NCBI RefSeq assembly: GCF_002135345.1
Contig: NZ_NEGI01000005.1
Span: 124,001 to 188,000, forward strand
DNA: 64,000 bases
Direction of reading: 5' to 3'
Source: Acinetobacter sp. ANC 4648
Lineage (GTDB): Bacteria > Pseudomonadota > Gammaproteobacteria > Pseudomonadales > Moraxellaceae
Below the pieces are notes generated by a model. It was not told the DNA's origin. It did not search any database and saw only the letters and a list, made by a program, of their open reading frames with translations. Made by a program: the position numbers and the translations under genes. Shown piece after piece: positions 8,414-17,126 of the stretch. How positions within the stretch are numbered: position 1 is the first letter of the stretch; every line of letters begins with the position of its first letter.

Positions 8414-8439
8414 AGAGCCGGCGCATATACACCGGCTCT
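8414..8439 (-). terminator. Intrinsic terminator of icd
   Basis: Eight-base stem AGAGCCGG / CCGGCTCT followed on the minus strand by a T-run; located about 40 bases past the icd stop. Confidence 0.8.
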
Positions 8440-8481
8440 CAGTTATATCACTAGCTCTAGAGAGCCAGCTTTACATTAAGC

Positions 8482-10713
8482 TTAAACAGTTTCAAGAACT
8501 GTATTTAAGGTTACACTCGGACGCATTACAGCATTTACTTTCGCTTGATCAATAGCGTAATAACCACCGATATCAACTGGTTTACCCTGTACTTCAGCCA
8601 GTTCTGCAATGATTTTATCTTCATTCTCAGCTAAAGCTTTCGCAAGTGGAGCAAACTTCGCTTTCAGTTCAGCATTCTCATCTTGTGCAGCAAGCTCTTC
8701 AGCCCAGTACTTCGCTAAATAGAAATGACTGCCACGGTTATCAAGCTCGCCAGTACGACGTGATGGAGATTTATCATTGTCTAGAAGCTTACCAGTCGCT
8801 TGGTCAAGCGTTTTCGCAAGCAATTTCGCACGAGCATTATCTTCTTTAATACCCATTTCTTCTAGAGAAACTGCAAGCGCCATGAACTCACCAAGTGAAT
8901 CCCAGCGCAAGTGGTTTTCTTCGACTAACTGTTGAACGTGTTTCGGAGCCGAACCACCCGCACCAGTTTCGTACATACCACCACCCGCCATCAACGGAAC
9001 GATAGACAACATTTTAGCTGAAGTACCCAATTCCATAATTGGGAACAAGTCAGTTAAATAGTCACGTAAGATATTCCCTGTTACAGAAATCGTATCAAGA
9101 CCACGTGCTACACGTTCAAGTGTATAACGCATCGCACGAACTTGTGACATGATTTGAATATCAAGACCAGTCGTATCATGATCTTTTAAGTATTTTTCTA
9201 CTTTCTTAATCAATTCATTTTCGTGCGGACGATACGGGTCAAGCCAGAAGATTGCTGGCATACCTGAGTTACGCGCGCGAGTTACCGCAAGTTTCACCCA
9301 GTCACGGATCGGTGCATCTTTTACCTGACACATGCGCCAGATATCGCCTTCTTCAACGTTTTGTGACATCAACACTTCACCAGTGTCTAGGTCGGTGATA
9401 TTCGCAACACCCGCAGCAGATACTTCAAATGTTTTATCGTGTGAACCATACTCTTCAGCTTTTTGCGCCATCAAACCAACGTTAGGTACAGTACCCATGG
9501 TTTTTGGATCAAAATTGCCATTCCACTTACAGAAATTAATCATTTCTTGGTAAATACGCGCGAATGTAGATTCAGGCATTACAGCTTTACAATCGTAAGG
9601 TTTGCCGTCAGCACCCCACATCTTACCGCCACCACGAATCATTGCAGGCATAGAAGCATCTACAATCACGTCATTTGGTGAATGGAAGTTGGTAATACCT
9701 TTTGCAGAATCTACCATTGCAAGTGCAGGACGGTGTTCCTGACAAGCATGAAGATCTTCAATGATTTCTTCACGAAGAGAAGTAGGCAATGTTGTGATTT
9801 TTTCGTAAAGACCAGACATACCGTTGTTTACGTTAATGCCTAATTCATCAAATAATTTACCATGCTTTTCGAATGCATCTTTGTAGTAAATTTTCACACA
9901 GTGACCGAATACGATCGGGTGTGAAACTTTCATCATTGTTGCTTTTACGTGTAAAGAAAACAAAATGCCTGCTTCACGGCAATCTTCAAGTTCTTTTTCG
10001 TAGAAGTCACACAGAGCTTTTTTACTCATGAACATTGAATCAATGATTTCACCATCCTTTAATGCCACTTTTGGCTTAAGAACGATTGTTTCACCATTTT
10101 TCGTGATCAATTCCATTTTGACGTTACGAGCACAGTCAAGTGTCATTGATTTTTCGCCATGATAGAAGTCGCCTTCTTCCATGTGTGATACATGCGTCTG
10201 TGACCACTGCTTCCACTCGCTCATTGAATGCGGGTGCTTTTTAACGTAGTTCTTTACAGCAGCAGGTGCACGGCGGTCAGAGTTACCTTCGCGTAGCACA
10301 GGATTCACAGCCGAACCAAGACATTTGCTATAACGCGCTTTTATCGCCTTTTCTTCTTCAGTTGTCGGATTTTCTGGATAATCAGGAATAGCATAGCCTT
10401 TCGACTGAAGTTCCTTGATACATGCCATTAACTGACCAACAGAAGCACTGATATTTGGGAGTTTGATAATGTTAGTATCTGGATCTTGCGTAAGACGACC
10501 TAGCTCTGCGAGTGTATCGGGAACCTTTTGTTCGTCGCTTAAGTAATCCGTGAATTCTGCGAGCACACGTGATGCTACAGAAATATCAGTTTTGACGATC
10601 TCGACGCCAGCAGGCTTAGTAAAGGTCTCAATGATCGGCAGTAGCGAGTAAGTCGCCAACAATGGCGCCTCATCGGTCAGTGTGTAAATGATTGTTGACT
10701 TTCCACCAGCCAT
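8482..10713 (-). CDS. icd: Monomeric NADP-dependent isocitrate dehydrogenase
   Basis: 743 residues, the normal length of the monomeric IDH class, which is unrelated in length to the 45-kDa dimeric enzyme. It oxidatively decarboxylates isocitrate to 2-oxoglutarate in the TCA cycle and supplies NADPH. Class features seen: the opening [22 protein letters not shown], the substrate loop around [21 protein letters not shown] (about residues 130-150), and the C-terminal [10 protein letters not shown] and [16 protein letters not shown] segments. Monomeric ICD is characteristic of Acinetobacter and some related genera. It is monocistronic with its own terminator. Confidence 0.97.
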   Translation of the reverse strand: MAGGKSTIIYTLTDEAPLLATYSLLPIIETFTKPAGVEIVKTDISVASRVLAEFTDYLSDEQKVPDTLAELGRLTQDPDTNIIKLPNISASVGQLMACIKELQSKGYAIPDYPENPTTEEEKAIKARYSKCLGSAVNPVLREGNSDRRAPAAVKNYVKKHPHSMSEWKQWSQTHVSHMEEGDFYHGEKSMTLDCARNVKMELITKNGETIVLKPKVALKDGEIIDSMFMSKKALCDFYEKELEDCREAGILFSLHVKATMMKVSHPIVFGHCVKIYYKDAFEKHGKLFDELGINVNNGMSGLYEKITTLPTSLREEIIEDLHACQEHRPALAMVDSAKGITNFHSPNDVIVDASMPAMIRGGGKMWGADGKPYDCKAVMPESTFARIYQEMINFCKWNGNFDPKTMGTVPNVGLMAQKAEEYGSHDKTFEVSAAGVANITDLDTGEVLMSQNVEEGDIWRMCQVKDAPIRDWVKLAVTRARNSGMPAIFWLDPYRPHENELIKKVEKYLKDHDTTGLDIQIMSQVRAMRYTLERVARGLDTISVTGNILRDYLTDLFPIMELGTSAKMLSIVPLMAGGGMYETGAGGSAPKHVQQLVEENHLRWDSLGEFMALAVSLEEMGIKEDNARAKLLAKTLDQATGKLLDNDKSPSRRTGELDNRGSHFYLAKYWAEELAAQDENAELKAKFAPLAKALAENEDKIIAELAEVQGKPVDIGGYYAIDQAKVNAVMRPSVTLNTVLETV

Positions 10714-11255
10714 ATATAGCCCCTTGCGTTGAATTGAGTTTTTTAGGGAGTGAGCTTATGACTCAGCCCCTGCGAACCGATTTGCTTTAATAAAACCTTG
10801 AGAGTATCCGTCCTCATTGCATTTCAGTCAACGTAAGATCAGTGATACCGACATTTCGCTACGAAATGATGCCTCACTCGTGTTGTCCACTAATGCTAAT
10901 ATTTTAAGTGGAATTTAGTTTTTCCTCATATCTCTACTTTTTATGGCAAAAATATTCAGTAAATCGTATGACTGATAATTCAAAGCTCGTAAAATGCGAT
11001 CCATTGAACAGCAAAACATAAACTTGGTCGTAGTACGCTGTCTATTTTAAAAATAAAAGAGACAAATCAATATCATCATAAAACTAATACACAGCGAATC
11101 TAAATACTAAAAAACCCATATAACAATCTACAAACATATAAAAAATAGTATATTACATTAAATTTTTATGCGAAATTATGAATTAAATCAACATGTTTAG
11201 CTTATACATTTTATCCGACTCATTTAATCAAATTTTATACAATCACTCACACATA
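10714..11255. other. Intergenic region between icd and the histidine kinase gene
   Basis: About 540 bases holding the icd promoter region on its left side and the end of the two-component operon on its right. It is very AT-rich near 11090-11250. I see no gene or RNA. Confidence 0.5.
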
Positions 11256-12629
11256 CTATTCTGATGGAAAAAATAAACGAAATATGACACCCTGCTTAGA
11301 ATTACTCACGCTTACATCACCCTGATGCAAATGCATAATCGATTGCACAATGGCTAAACCCAACCCCCCAGTTCGTGCTTGTGCGTGACGGCTTTCATCC
11401 ACTTGGTAAAAACGATCAAACAAATAGTTTAAATGTTGTGCCTCAATAAAAATTTCATGTGTCAAAACTGCGATTTCAATAGTTGAAACATGCTGCTGTA
11501 TAAATATGCTTACTTTTCCATCTTGCTGTCCATAATCAATAGCATTGATAATTAAATTAGATAATGCGCGTTGTAATAATTCTAAATTCGCCCACAAATA
11601 CGAACATTCTGCACCAGTCAGCTGAAAGGTCATATTTTTTTCTTCTGCAATAAAGCTAAAGTAATCAAGTAATGGTGCAATGACTTCCTCTAACTGCAAT
11701 TGTTGTTTTTCTACTATGTATTGACTATGTTCTGAACGGGCAATAAATAACATATTTTCAATCATTTTCGTGAGTCGGTCGTATTCTTCTAAATGTGAAT
11801 ACAATAATTGCTCTAGCTCACTGCTACTCCGCGATTGCGATAACGTAATTTGGGTTTGCCCAATTAAATTATTTAAAGGCGTTCTCAATTCATGTGCAAT
11901 ATCTTCAGAAAATCGTGCCAGTTGCTCATAACTGCCCTGTATCTTGTCCAACATTTCATTCATAGCTTGGCTAAGTTGCTGTACTTCCAAACTATTAGAC
12001 TCAACCTGTATACGGTGCGATAGCTTGTAGGCATTAATTTCTCGAGTATCCAAAATCAGTAGTCGTATTGAACGCAATAAATAATGTCCAATCCACCAAC
12101 CCAGTACACTTAAGATCAACACGCCCATCAGACTATTAAAAATCAGCTTCCACAGATAATGCTGCAATATTACTTGCATCGGCGCTAATTGTTTGCCTGC
12201 AATTAGTTGGTATGACTGACCTTCAAAATACACACTTTTGTATGCTAAACGGGTTGTTGCCTGATGCGTTTTATTGTCTACAAATTGCACTTGAGTAGAG
12301 TAAGGCAATGCTGGTAATTGAATATCGAGTGGATTAATCACAATTAAATGGCGCTGTAAATTTTTTAAAATCAGTAAACTATCTTCCTGCCCAAGCATAT
12401 TTTCATAAAGCTTGGGGTGTTGTACCAATATCTGAAAAGTCGCAGCATCACCTAAAAAAAGCTCAATACGTTGGATACGTGCGGCTAAAATTTGATTTTG
12501 CTGCTCGCTCAACATCTGTTTCATATTTTGATATGAAATCCCAGCAATGCTCATAAAAACGATGCAGGAAATTAGAGCCAATGCCATGCTCAACCGTATT
12601 TCCAAACTCAACTGCCGTAAAAAACTCAT
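11256..12629 (-). CDS. Sensor histidine kinase, heavy-metal/HprS type
   Basis: 457 residues: transmembrane helix 1 (about 15-32), a periplasmic sensor of about 130 residues, transmembrane helix 2 (about 160-182), HAMP, then a phospho-acceptor H-box EDIAHELRTPLNN (about residue 245) and a HATPase domain. In the latter, NLIINAIDYG is the N-box and TGGLGLAIV the G-box. The H-box region (TQITLSQSRSSSELEQLLYS) is typical of the CusS/CopS/HprS group that senses copper or peroxide stress. Its start overlaps the stop of the response regulator by four bases. Divergent HbpS-like and HIUase genes favour an HprS-like role, but this is inference. Confidence 0.85.
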   Translation of the reverse strand: MSFLRQLSLEIRLSMALALISCIVFMSIAGISYQNMKQMLSEQQNQILAARIQRIELFLGDAATFQILVQHPKLYENMLGQEDSLLILKNLQRHLIVINPLDIQLPALPYSTQVQFVDNKTHQATTRLAYKSVYFEGQSYQLIAGKQLAPMQVILQHYLWKLIFNSLMGVLILSVLGWWIGHYLLRSIRLLILDTREINAYKLSHRIQVESNSLEVQQLSQAMNEMLDKIQGSYEQLARFSEDIAHELRTPLNNLIGQTQITLSQSRSSSELEQLLYSHLEEYDRLTKMIENMLFIARSEHSQYIVEKQQLQLEEVIAPLLDYFSFIAEEKNMTFQLTGAECSYLWANLELLQRALSNLIINAIDYGQQDGKVSIFIQQHVSTIEIAVLTHEIFIEAQHLNYLFDRFYQVDESRHAQARTGGLGLAIVQSIMHLHQGDVSVSNSKQGVIFRLFFPSE

Positions 12630-13297
12630 TCCAACACAGCCAATTTATAGCCCATTCCACGTACTGTTTGAATTAATTTGGGGTTAAAAGGATCATCGAT
12701 TTTGGCACGCAAGCGCCGAATTGCCACATCGACTACGTTCGTATCGGTTTGAAAATTAATATTCCAGACCATTGATGCAATTTGTGTTCGGGTTAAAACT
12801 TCGCCCTGATGTAGCATTAACAATTCCAATAAAACAAATTCTTTGCTGGTCAGCTCAACTTTTTGTTGATCTCGATATACCGCATGGCTCAGGCGATTAA
12901 GGATCAAATTTTCAACTTGATAACAATCTAATTCTGGCTGTGGAATTCGCCTTAACAGACTTTTTACGCGAGCCAATAGCTCAATATAAGAAAAAGGTTT
13001 AATTAAATAATCATCTGCACCCAGCTCCAAACCTTTGACACGATCTAAAACGTAGTCTTTTGCCGTGAGCATTAATACCGGAACTTTAGAAAAAGTGCGT
13101 AGTGTCTCTAATACACTCCAACCATTTAATTTGGGCAGCATGACATCGAGCAATACCAAATCAAAAGACTGCTGCTTTAACAGTGATAAGGCTTTTAAAC
13201 CATCACTGGCAATTGTACTGTGATAACCAGACTCATGCAGCCCTTGTGCCAAAAACTGCGCAATCTTCAACTCATCTTCAACAATTAAAATATTCAT
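12626..13297 (-). CDS. OmpR-family response regulator, CusR/HprR type
   Basis: Starts at ATG 13297 (MNILIVEDELKIAQFL), giving about 223 residues. A longer frame to 13357 would translate the palindrome at 13330 and adds unrelated residues. Receiver domain: acidic pair ED at 7-8, phospho-acceptor Asp in LVLLDVMLP (about 51), Lys in DDYLIKPFS (about 101). Winged-helix output domain: LTSKEFVLLELLMLHQGEVLTRTQI and VDVAIRRLRAKID, ending GYKLAVLE. Strong resemblance to CusR/CopR/HprR regulators. Co-transcribed with the kinase gene. E. coli HprR controls hiuH from a palindromic site, and a similar layout is seen here. Confidence 0.85.
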   Translation of the reverse strand: MNILIVEDELKIAQFLAQGLHESGYHSTIASDGLKALSLLKQQSFDLVLLDVMLPKLNGWSVLETLRTFSKVPVLMLTAKDYVLDRVKGLELGADDYLIKPFSYIELLARVKSLLRRIPQPELDCYQVENLILNRLSHAVYRDQQKVELTSKEFVLLELLMLHQGEVLTRTQIASMVWNINFQTDTNVVDVAIRRLRAKIDDPFNPKLIQTVRGMGYKLAVLE

Positions 13298-13329
13298 GCT
13301 GTATTTTAACGCTCGTTTATATTGCACAA

Positions 13330-13347
13330 GATTACAAAAGCGTAATC
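13330..13347. promoter_or_regulatory. 18-bp palindrome, candidate HprR/CusR-type operator
   Basis: GATTACAAAAGCGTAATC, with a perfect GATTAC/GTAATC inverted repeat extended by A/T on each side (AGATTAC/GTAATCT). It lies between the response regulator gene and the divergent HbpS/HIUase genes. The half-site (ATTACAA...GTAAT) resembles the box described for E. coli HprR as I recall it. Operator role is inferred from position and symmetry. Confidence 0.6.
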
Positions 13348-13419
13348 TGATTGTCATCTCTTGATTGGCAAATATAAATTAGATTAATGCCTATAGATAA
13401 AAATTAATGTGTGAACCAG

Positions 13420-13905
13420 ATGAAAGCAATTACCTCAATATTGACCAGTACAATATTACCGCTACTTTTCTGTCAAATCTCTCATGCGGAATTAAAGACT
13501 GAATACGTGATGAGCTTAGAAATTGCCAATACACTGGCACGTAATGTGATGCAGTCCTGCCAGTCTAAAGCTGCGGCTGTAGTCGTGCTTGATCAGGGTG
13601 GCAACATTATTACCAGTCAACGTCATGAATCGGTCGGCCCTCATAATTTAATTGCTGCACAACGTAAAGCTTATACCGCATATTCCACTAAAAATAGCAC
13701 ACTGGATTTTATGCGAAATGCGCAAAAGAACTCCGATGCACAAAATCTAAATACCCTACCTGAGCTGTTATTACTCGGTGGCGGCATGCCTGTGGTGTAT
13801 AAAAAGCAAATTTTAGGTGCTGTGGGTGTCGCTGGTTCAGGCGGTTCAGAACAAGATCACAACTGTGCCAACCAAGGCATTCAAACTACGTTAAATTCAC
13901 TTTAA
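13420..13905 (+). CDS. Secreted HbpS/GlcG-family (DUF336) haem-binding-like protein
   Basis: About 161 residues from ATG 13420, with a GTG at 13411 as an alternative; neither has a clear ribosome-binding site. There is a signal peptide (about residues 1-23, ending SHA). The mature part is a GlcG/HbpS domain: LARNVMQSC, AAVVVLDQGGNIITSQRHESV, AAQRKAYTAYSTKNST, and LLLLGGGMPVVYKKQILGAVGVAGSGGSEQDHNCA. Streptomyces HbpS is an extracellular haem-binding protein that modulates the SenS-SenR two-component system under redox stress. Here the gene lies back-to-back with a two-component system and 22 bases before a hydroxyisourate hydrolase gene, so a stress-sensing or scavenging role is plausible. 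Confidence 0.8.
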   Translation: MKAITSILTSTILPLLFCQISHAELKTEYVMSLEIANTLARNVMQSCQSKAAAVVVLDQGGNIITSQRHESVGPHNLIAAQRKAYTAYSTKNSTLDFMRNAQKNSDAQNLNTLPELLLLGGGMPVVYKKQILGAVGVAGSGGSEQDHNCANQGIQTTLNSL

Positions 13906-13927
13906 CTTTATTTTAATTGAGAATCTT

Positions 13928-14329
13928 ATGATGAAAAAATTATTGTTAACTGTAGCAACGACACTCATAGCAACATTAAGCTATGCTCAGAATCCTTTAA
14001 GTGTACATGTTTTAAATTTACAGGATGGCTTACCATCATCAGAAGTAAAAGTTAGCCTTGAAGAACAGAAAAATGGCACATGGGTTCAGCTTTCTCAAGC
14101 CACGACCAATGCACAAGGACGTATTCCTGCTTTATATCCTGAAGGTAAAACGTTAGAAAAAGGTATGTATAAAGTGACATTTAAAACAGGTGACTGGTTT
14201 AAAGCACACCAGCAAAAATCATTCTTCCCAGAAGTCCCAGTGATTTTTGAAGTGGATGGTTCTGTAGAGCATTATCATATTCCACTGCTTTTAAGTCCGT
14301 ATGGTTATTCGACTTATCGTGGTAACTAA
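13928..14329 (+). CDS. hiuH: Periplasmic 5-hydroxyisourate hydrolase (transthyretin-like)
   Basis: 133 residues with a signal peptide (about 1-20, ending SYA). The mature protein is a transthyretin-like HIUase: NPLSVHVLNLQDGLPSSEVKVSL with the active-site His, TTNAQGRIPAL with the Arg, and the family C-terminus, here YSTYRGN where YRGS is usual. HIUase hydrolyses 5-hydroxyisourate from urate oxidation. The periplasmic form corresponds to E. coli HiuH/YedX, whose gene is adjacent to and controlled by hprRS. No other urate genes are near, so its job here is probably tied to redox stress. It follows the HbpS-like gene, likely as one operon. Confidence 0.85.
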   Translation: MMKKLLLTVATTLIATLSYAQNPLSVHVLNLQDGLPSSEVKVSLEEQKNGTWVQLSQATTNAQGRIPALYPEGKTLEKGMYKVTFKTGDWFKAHQQKSFFPEVPVIFEVDGSVEHYHIPLLLSPYGYSTYRGN

Positions 14330-14343
14330 ATTTTCTGATTAAT

Positions 14344-14369
14344 AAAAAGCTCAGATCTGTGAGCTTTTT
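14344..14369 (+). terminator. Intrinsic terminator of the HbpS/HIUase operon
   Basis: Ten-base stem AAAAAGCTCA / TGAGCTTTTT, loop GATCTG. Confidence 0.85.
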
Positions 14370-14699
14370 ATTTTATTAAACAATCTATCAAAAGAGAGTT
14401 TAAATCTTTAACATCATCAGTGTCATATCTTACAATTCGATATAAATAAATATTTTGAAATCTAATTTTAAATTAGACTTCACATTCATTCTTCTTTTTG
14501 TGTAAAAACTCATTAATCTGCTTATCACCCAAAAAATCTAATCGAAGAACAAATTCTACTTTCCTACCGCTGAATAATTTTTTCTCTTTGATAAATTACT
14601 TTATCCATTGTCATCAGTAAAAATAGATCTAGATTCATTAATAGCTGAACGAATGTAAAAAATTAATGCAAAAAAAATTTCAGACCTTTCTGTTATCAA

Positions 14700-15229
14700 A
14701 TGTGTTACAGGCTGAATATCCAACTTTAATTAATACAGTTCAAGATAAGGCTTATGTACATTATCAGTCATTTGAAGCTATTCTGACTGCAACTTAGTAA
14801 GCCGTCTCTGTTACTTAACACTCTCTCTCATTTCCTCAATCTGTAACTTTAAAGCCTATTCGTGTTGTGCCCTAAAGCTTTGGTGTTTTGGTCTAACTGC
14901 TTACCTTGTTGGATATATCCTAAAATCAACCAAAAGAAAGCTACAGGAGCAAAGATTCCTGCTAAAAAACCACCCAACTCATTTAAAGATAAGGGATATG
15001 TTAAATCACTAAATACAAAAATAACAAAAATAACAAAAATAACAAAAATAACAAAAATAACAAAAATAACAAAAATAACAAAAATAACAAAAATAACAAA
15101 AATAACAAAAATAACAAAAATAACAAAAATAACAAAAATAACAAAAATAACAAAAATAACAAAAATAACAAATATAGTGAGCCAAATAAATATTACGGCT
15201 ATTCCAAAAATCAAATTTTTCTTATTCAC
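14700..15229 (-). pseudogene. Decayed membrane-protein gene carrying a 9-bp tandem repeat
   Basis: Reads from a GTG near 15229 (VNKKNLIFGIAVIFIWLT) through a long run of Phe-Val-Ile units encoded by a tandem repeat, then DLTYPLSLNELGGFLAGIFAPVAFFWLILGYIQQG and KQLDQNTKAL. That is a two-transmembrane N-terminal module common in hypothetical Acinetobacter proteins. After QNTKAL the frame runs into a 17-base insertion-like segment and stops at 14849. In another frame the expected coiled-coil continues (ALKLQIEEMRESVK), interrupted by stops at about 14815 and 14785. It appears to be a frameshifted gene. An alternative start at 15262 would overlap the terminator hairpin of the upstream gene. Confidence 0.6.
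15017..15169. repeat. 17 tandem copies of the 9-mer AAAAATAAC
   Basis: 153 bases of uninterrupted repeat with no substitutions. On the minus strand it encodes about 17 Phe-Val-Ile units inside a transmembrane segment. The unit has no stop codon in the relevant frames, so both strands are open across it. Unit length is a multiple of three, so copy-number change would alter the length of the hydrophobic segment but not the reading frame. Confidence 0.97.
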
Positions 15230-15243
15230 TGTTTTTCCAATAA

Positions 15244-15267
15244 AAAACCGATGCCTAAACATCGGTT
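15244..15267 (-). terminator. Intrinsic terminator after the M61 peptidase gene
   Basis: Stem AAAACCGATG / CATCGGTTTT, loop CCTAAA. It is bidirectional in form; on the minus strand it lies 30 bases after the peptidase stop. Confidence 0.8.
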
Positions 15268-15296
15268 TTACAATATTTTTTTATTAACTTATTACA

Positions 15297-17000
15297 TTAA
15301 GACAACAACCACTTTTCAACTTTACTTTGATCTTCAACTTTTAATTCAACTGCGGTTAAACCTGTTTCATCACCAGTCACTTCAAATTGCATCAATTCAT
15401 CACGGCGGAAAGCATAAAGTGTAAAAGAACCCTGCTGTTTCGCATATTGATTCAATAATTTTTCAGTGGCTTTAATACCATCGATTGCAATAATCACATC
15501 ATTGGCAGAAAGACCCGCATTCACGCCTGCCCCATGACGACGAGCTTGTTGAATTAACACACCCTCAGGTTTATCTGAAACTTTTAAACCAAATGGTAAT
15601 GCTTTTTCATTTTTCAATGTATAGCTTAGACCAAACTCAGGTAACAACTGGTCTAATGGCAATTCATCTGTAGTATTAATCAAATGATTAATCTGCTCAG
15701 CCCAGTCTTGACCTGTGAGTTCTTTACACAAGTCGAAGATCGTCCGTTCATTAACTTGAATACCTTTGAGGGTATTTTCATACAAACGACGCATTAACGC
15801 ATCTAAGCTTGAGCCACGTAAGCGCAATCCAAGGTCTAAACTTAAAGCAACCAAACAACCTTTGTTGTAATAGCTCGTTCCCGCATTATTTGAGTTTTCA
15901 TCCTGACGATAGAACTTAACCCACGCATCAAAACTAGATTCCGCCACCGTTTGAATTTCACGACCTGGATTCTGTAAATAACGATCAATCTGCGCCTTGA
16001 TCAACTTCAAATATGAATCCTGTGAAATCACACCACTACGATGCAAAATCAAATCATCATAATAAGAAGTGAAACCTTCAAAAATCCATAATAAAGAAGT
16101 GTAACTTTCTTTATGTAAATCATAATTCGTAAAATTTTCAGGACGAATAAATTTCACCAACCACGAGTGAAAGTACTCATGACTACAAAGTCCAAGAAAA
16201 CGTTGATAATCTTCCGACGGTTCAATTGGTTCATTGGCTTTAGGGAGATCATCACGCGGAGTAATTAAACTGGTACTATTCGGATGTTCCAATCCACCAT
16301 AACTATTGCCTGTCGCCATAGTCATAAAAGTATAATTTTCAAAAGGTGCTGAACCAAACATTGCAATCTCAGTACGACAGATTCTTTCAATGTCTTGCTG
16401 CATCCGTTCAGCATTCATGCTGTGTTTTCCTGACACCACAAATTCATGCGGAATACCATTCGCTTCAAAACTAAAGCGAGTTTGATCTGCCAACTCAAAA
16501 GGGCTATCAATCAACTGCATATAGTTTTTGGCTTTTAAAGTATGACGACCTTTGACCAAACTCTTATTTTCTAGACCTGTCGCCAATTGGAAATGTTTCA
16601 ATTCATTCGGTAGAAAGACTTCAACTTCGACTGGTGCATCATCCTGATCTTGTAGGCCTAAACATAGGCATGCAGGATTGACATATAAACGGGTTTGATC
16701 AACATATGCACCTCGCACAGAAAGATCATAAGCATAGACATCATATTCCACCGTAATCAGCTCATGATCGGTGTTGTATAAACGCCATTTATTTTTTTCA
16801 AATTTGCTCATTTGCAGCAAACGTCCATCTTCATCGTAGGCTTTGACTGATTCAAGATGCTTTGAAAATTCGCGTAAAAGATAACTACCTGGTATCCAAT
16901 TGGGTAACCATAAAATCTGTGTCGGGTTTGCCAAAAAACGCACAGTGACATGCACAAGATGTTGACGATAGTCGTCAAATTCGATCTGATAATGCAACAT
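15297..17000 (-). CDS. M61 family metallopeptidase with PDZ domain
   Basis: 567 residues. The N-terminal beta domain is followed by a gluzincin catalytic domain with zinc motif HEYFHSW (about residue 270) and the third ligand Glu in LLWIFEGFTSYYDDL. A C-terminal PDZ domain contains KVSDKPEGVLIQQARRHGAGVNAGLSANDVIIAIDG. Peptidase family M61 comprises glycyl aminopeptidases. No signal peptide is visible, so it is likely cytoplasmic. The ATG at 17000 is supported by family-like sequence from the first residues (MLHYQIEFDDYRQHLVHV). Divergent from the carboxypeptidase gene, 126 bases apart. Confidence 0.9.
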   Translation of the reverse strand: MLHYQIEFDDYRQHLVHVTVRFLANPTQILWLPNWIPGSYLLREFSKHLESVKAYDEDGRLLQMSKFEKNKWRLYNTDHELITVEYDVYAYDLSVRGAYVDQTRLYVNPACLCLGLQDQDDAPVEVEVFLPNELKHFQLATGLENKSLVKGRHTLKAKNYMQLIDSPFELADQTRFSFEANGIPHEFVVSGKHSMNAERMQQDIERICRTEIAMFGSAPFENYTFMTMATGNSYGGLEHPNSTSLITPRDDLPKANEPIEPSEDYQRFLGLCSHEYFHSWLVKFIRPENFTNYDLHKESYTSLLWIFEGFTSYYDDLILHRSGVISQDSYLKLIKAQIDRYLQNPGREIQTVAESSFDAWVKFYRQDENSNNAGTSYYNKGCLVALSLDLGLRLRGSSLDALMRRLYENTLKGIQVNERTIFDLCKELTGQDWAEQINHLINTTDELPLDQLLPEFGLSYTLKNEKALPFGLKVSDKPEGVLIQQARRHGAGVNAGLSANDVIIAIDGIKATEKLLNQYAKQQGSFTLYAFRRDELMQFEVTGDETGLTAVELKVEDQSKVEKWLLS

Positions 17001-17126
17001 AATTCGTATTCAAAAATGCTAGAGAGATAAATTATCAATTAGATTAGCATTTTTTTACAAAGTCATGCGATCTTAGTCGCAATTGTCTACAAATCTGACT
17101 AGCCATGATAAAAAAAAAGGCATAGC

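Noticed and set aside
14666-14797. A 43-aa plus-strand frame
   Set aside because: It lies antisense to the decayed coiled-coil part of the repeat-bearing gene and has no ribosome-binding site.
15017-15169. CRISPR-like array
   Set aside because: The 9-bp units are contiguous with no spacers, and no cas gene is near.
14862-15287. A plus-strand frame with Thr-Lys-Ile repeats
   Set aside because: It is open only because the 9-bp repeat has no stop codon on either strand. The minus strand carries the recognisable membrane-protein segments.
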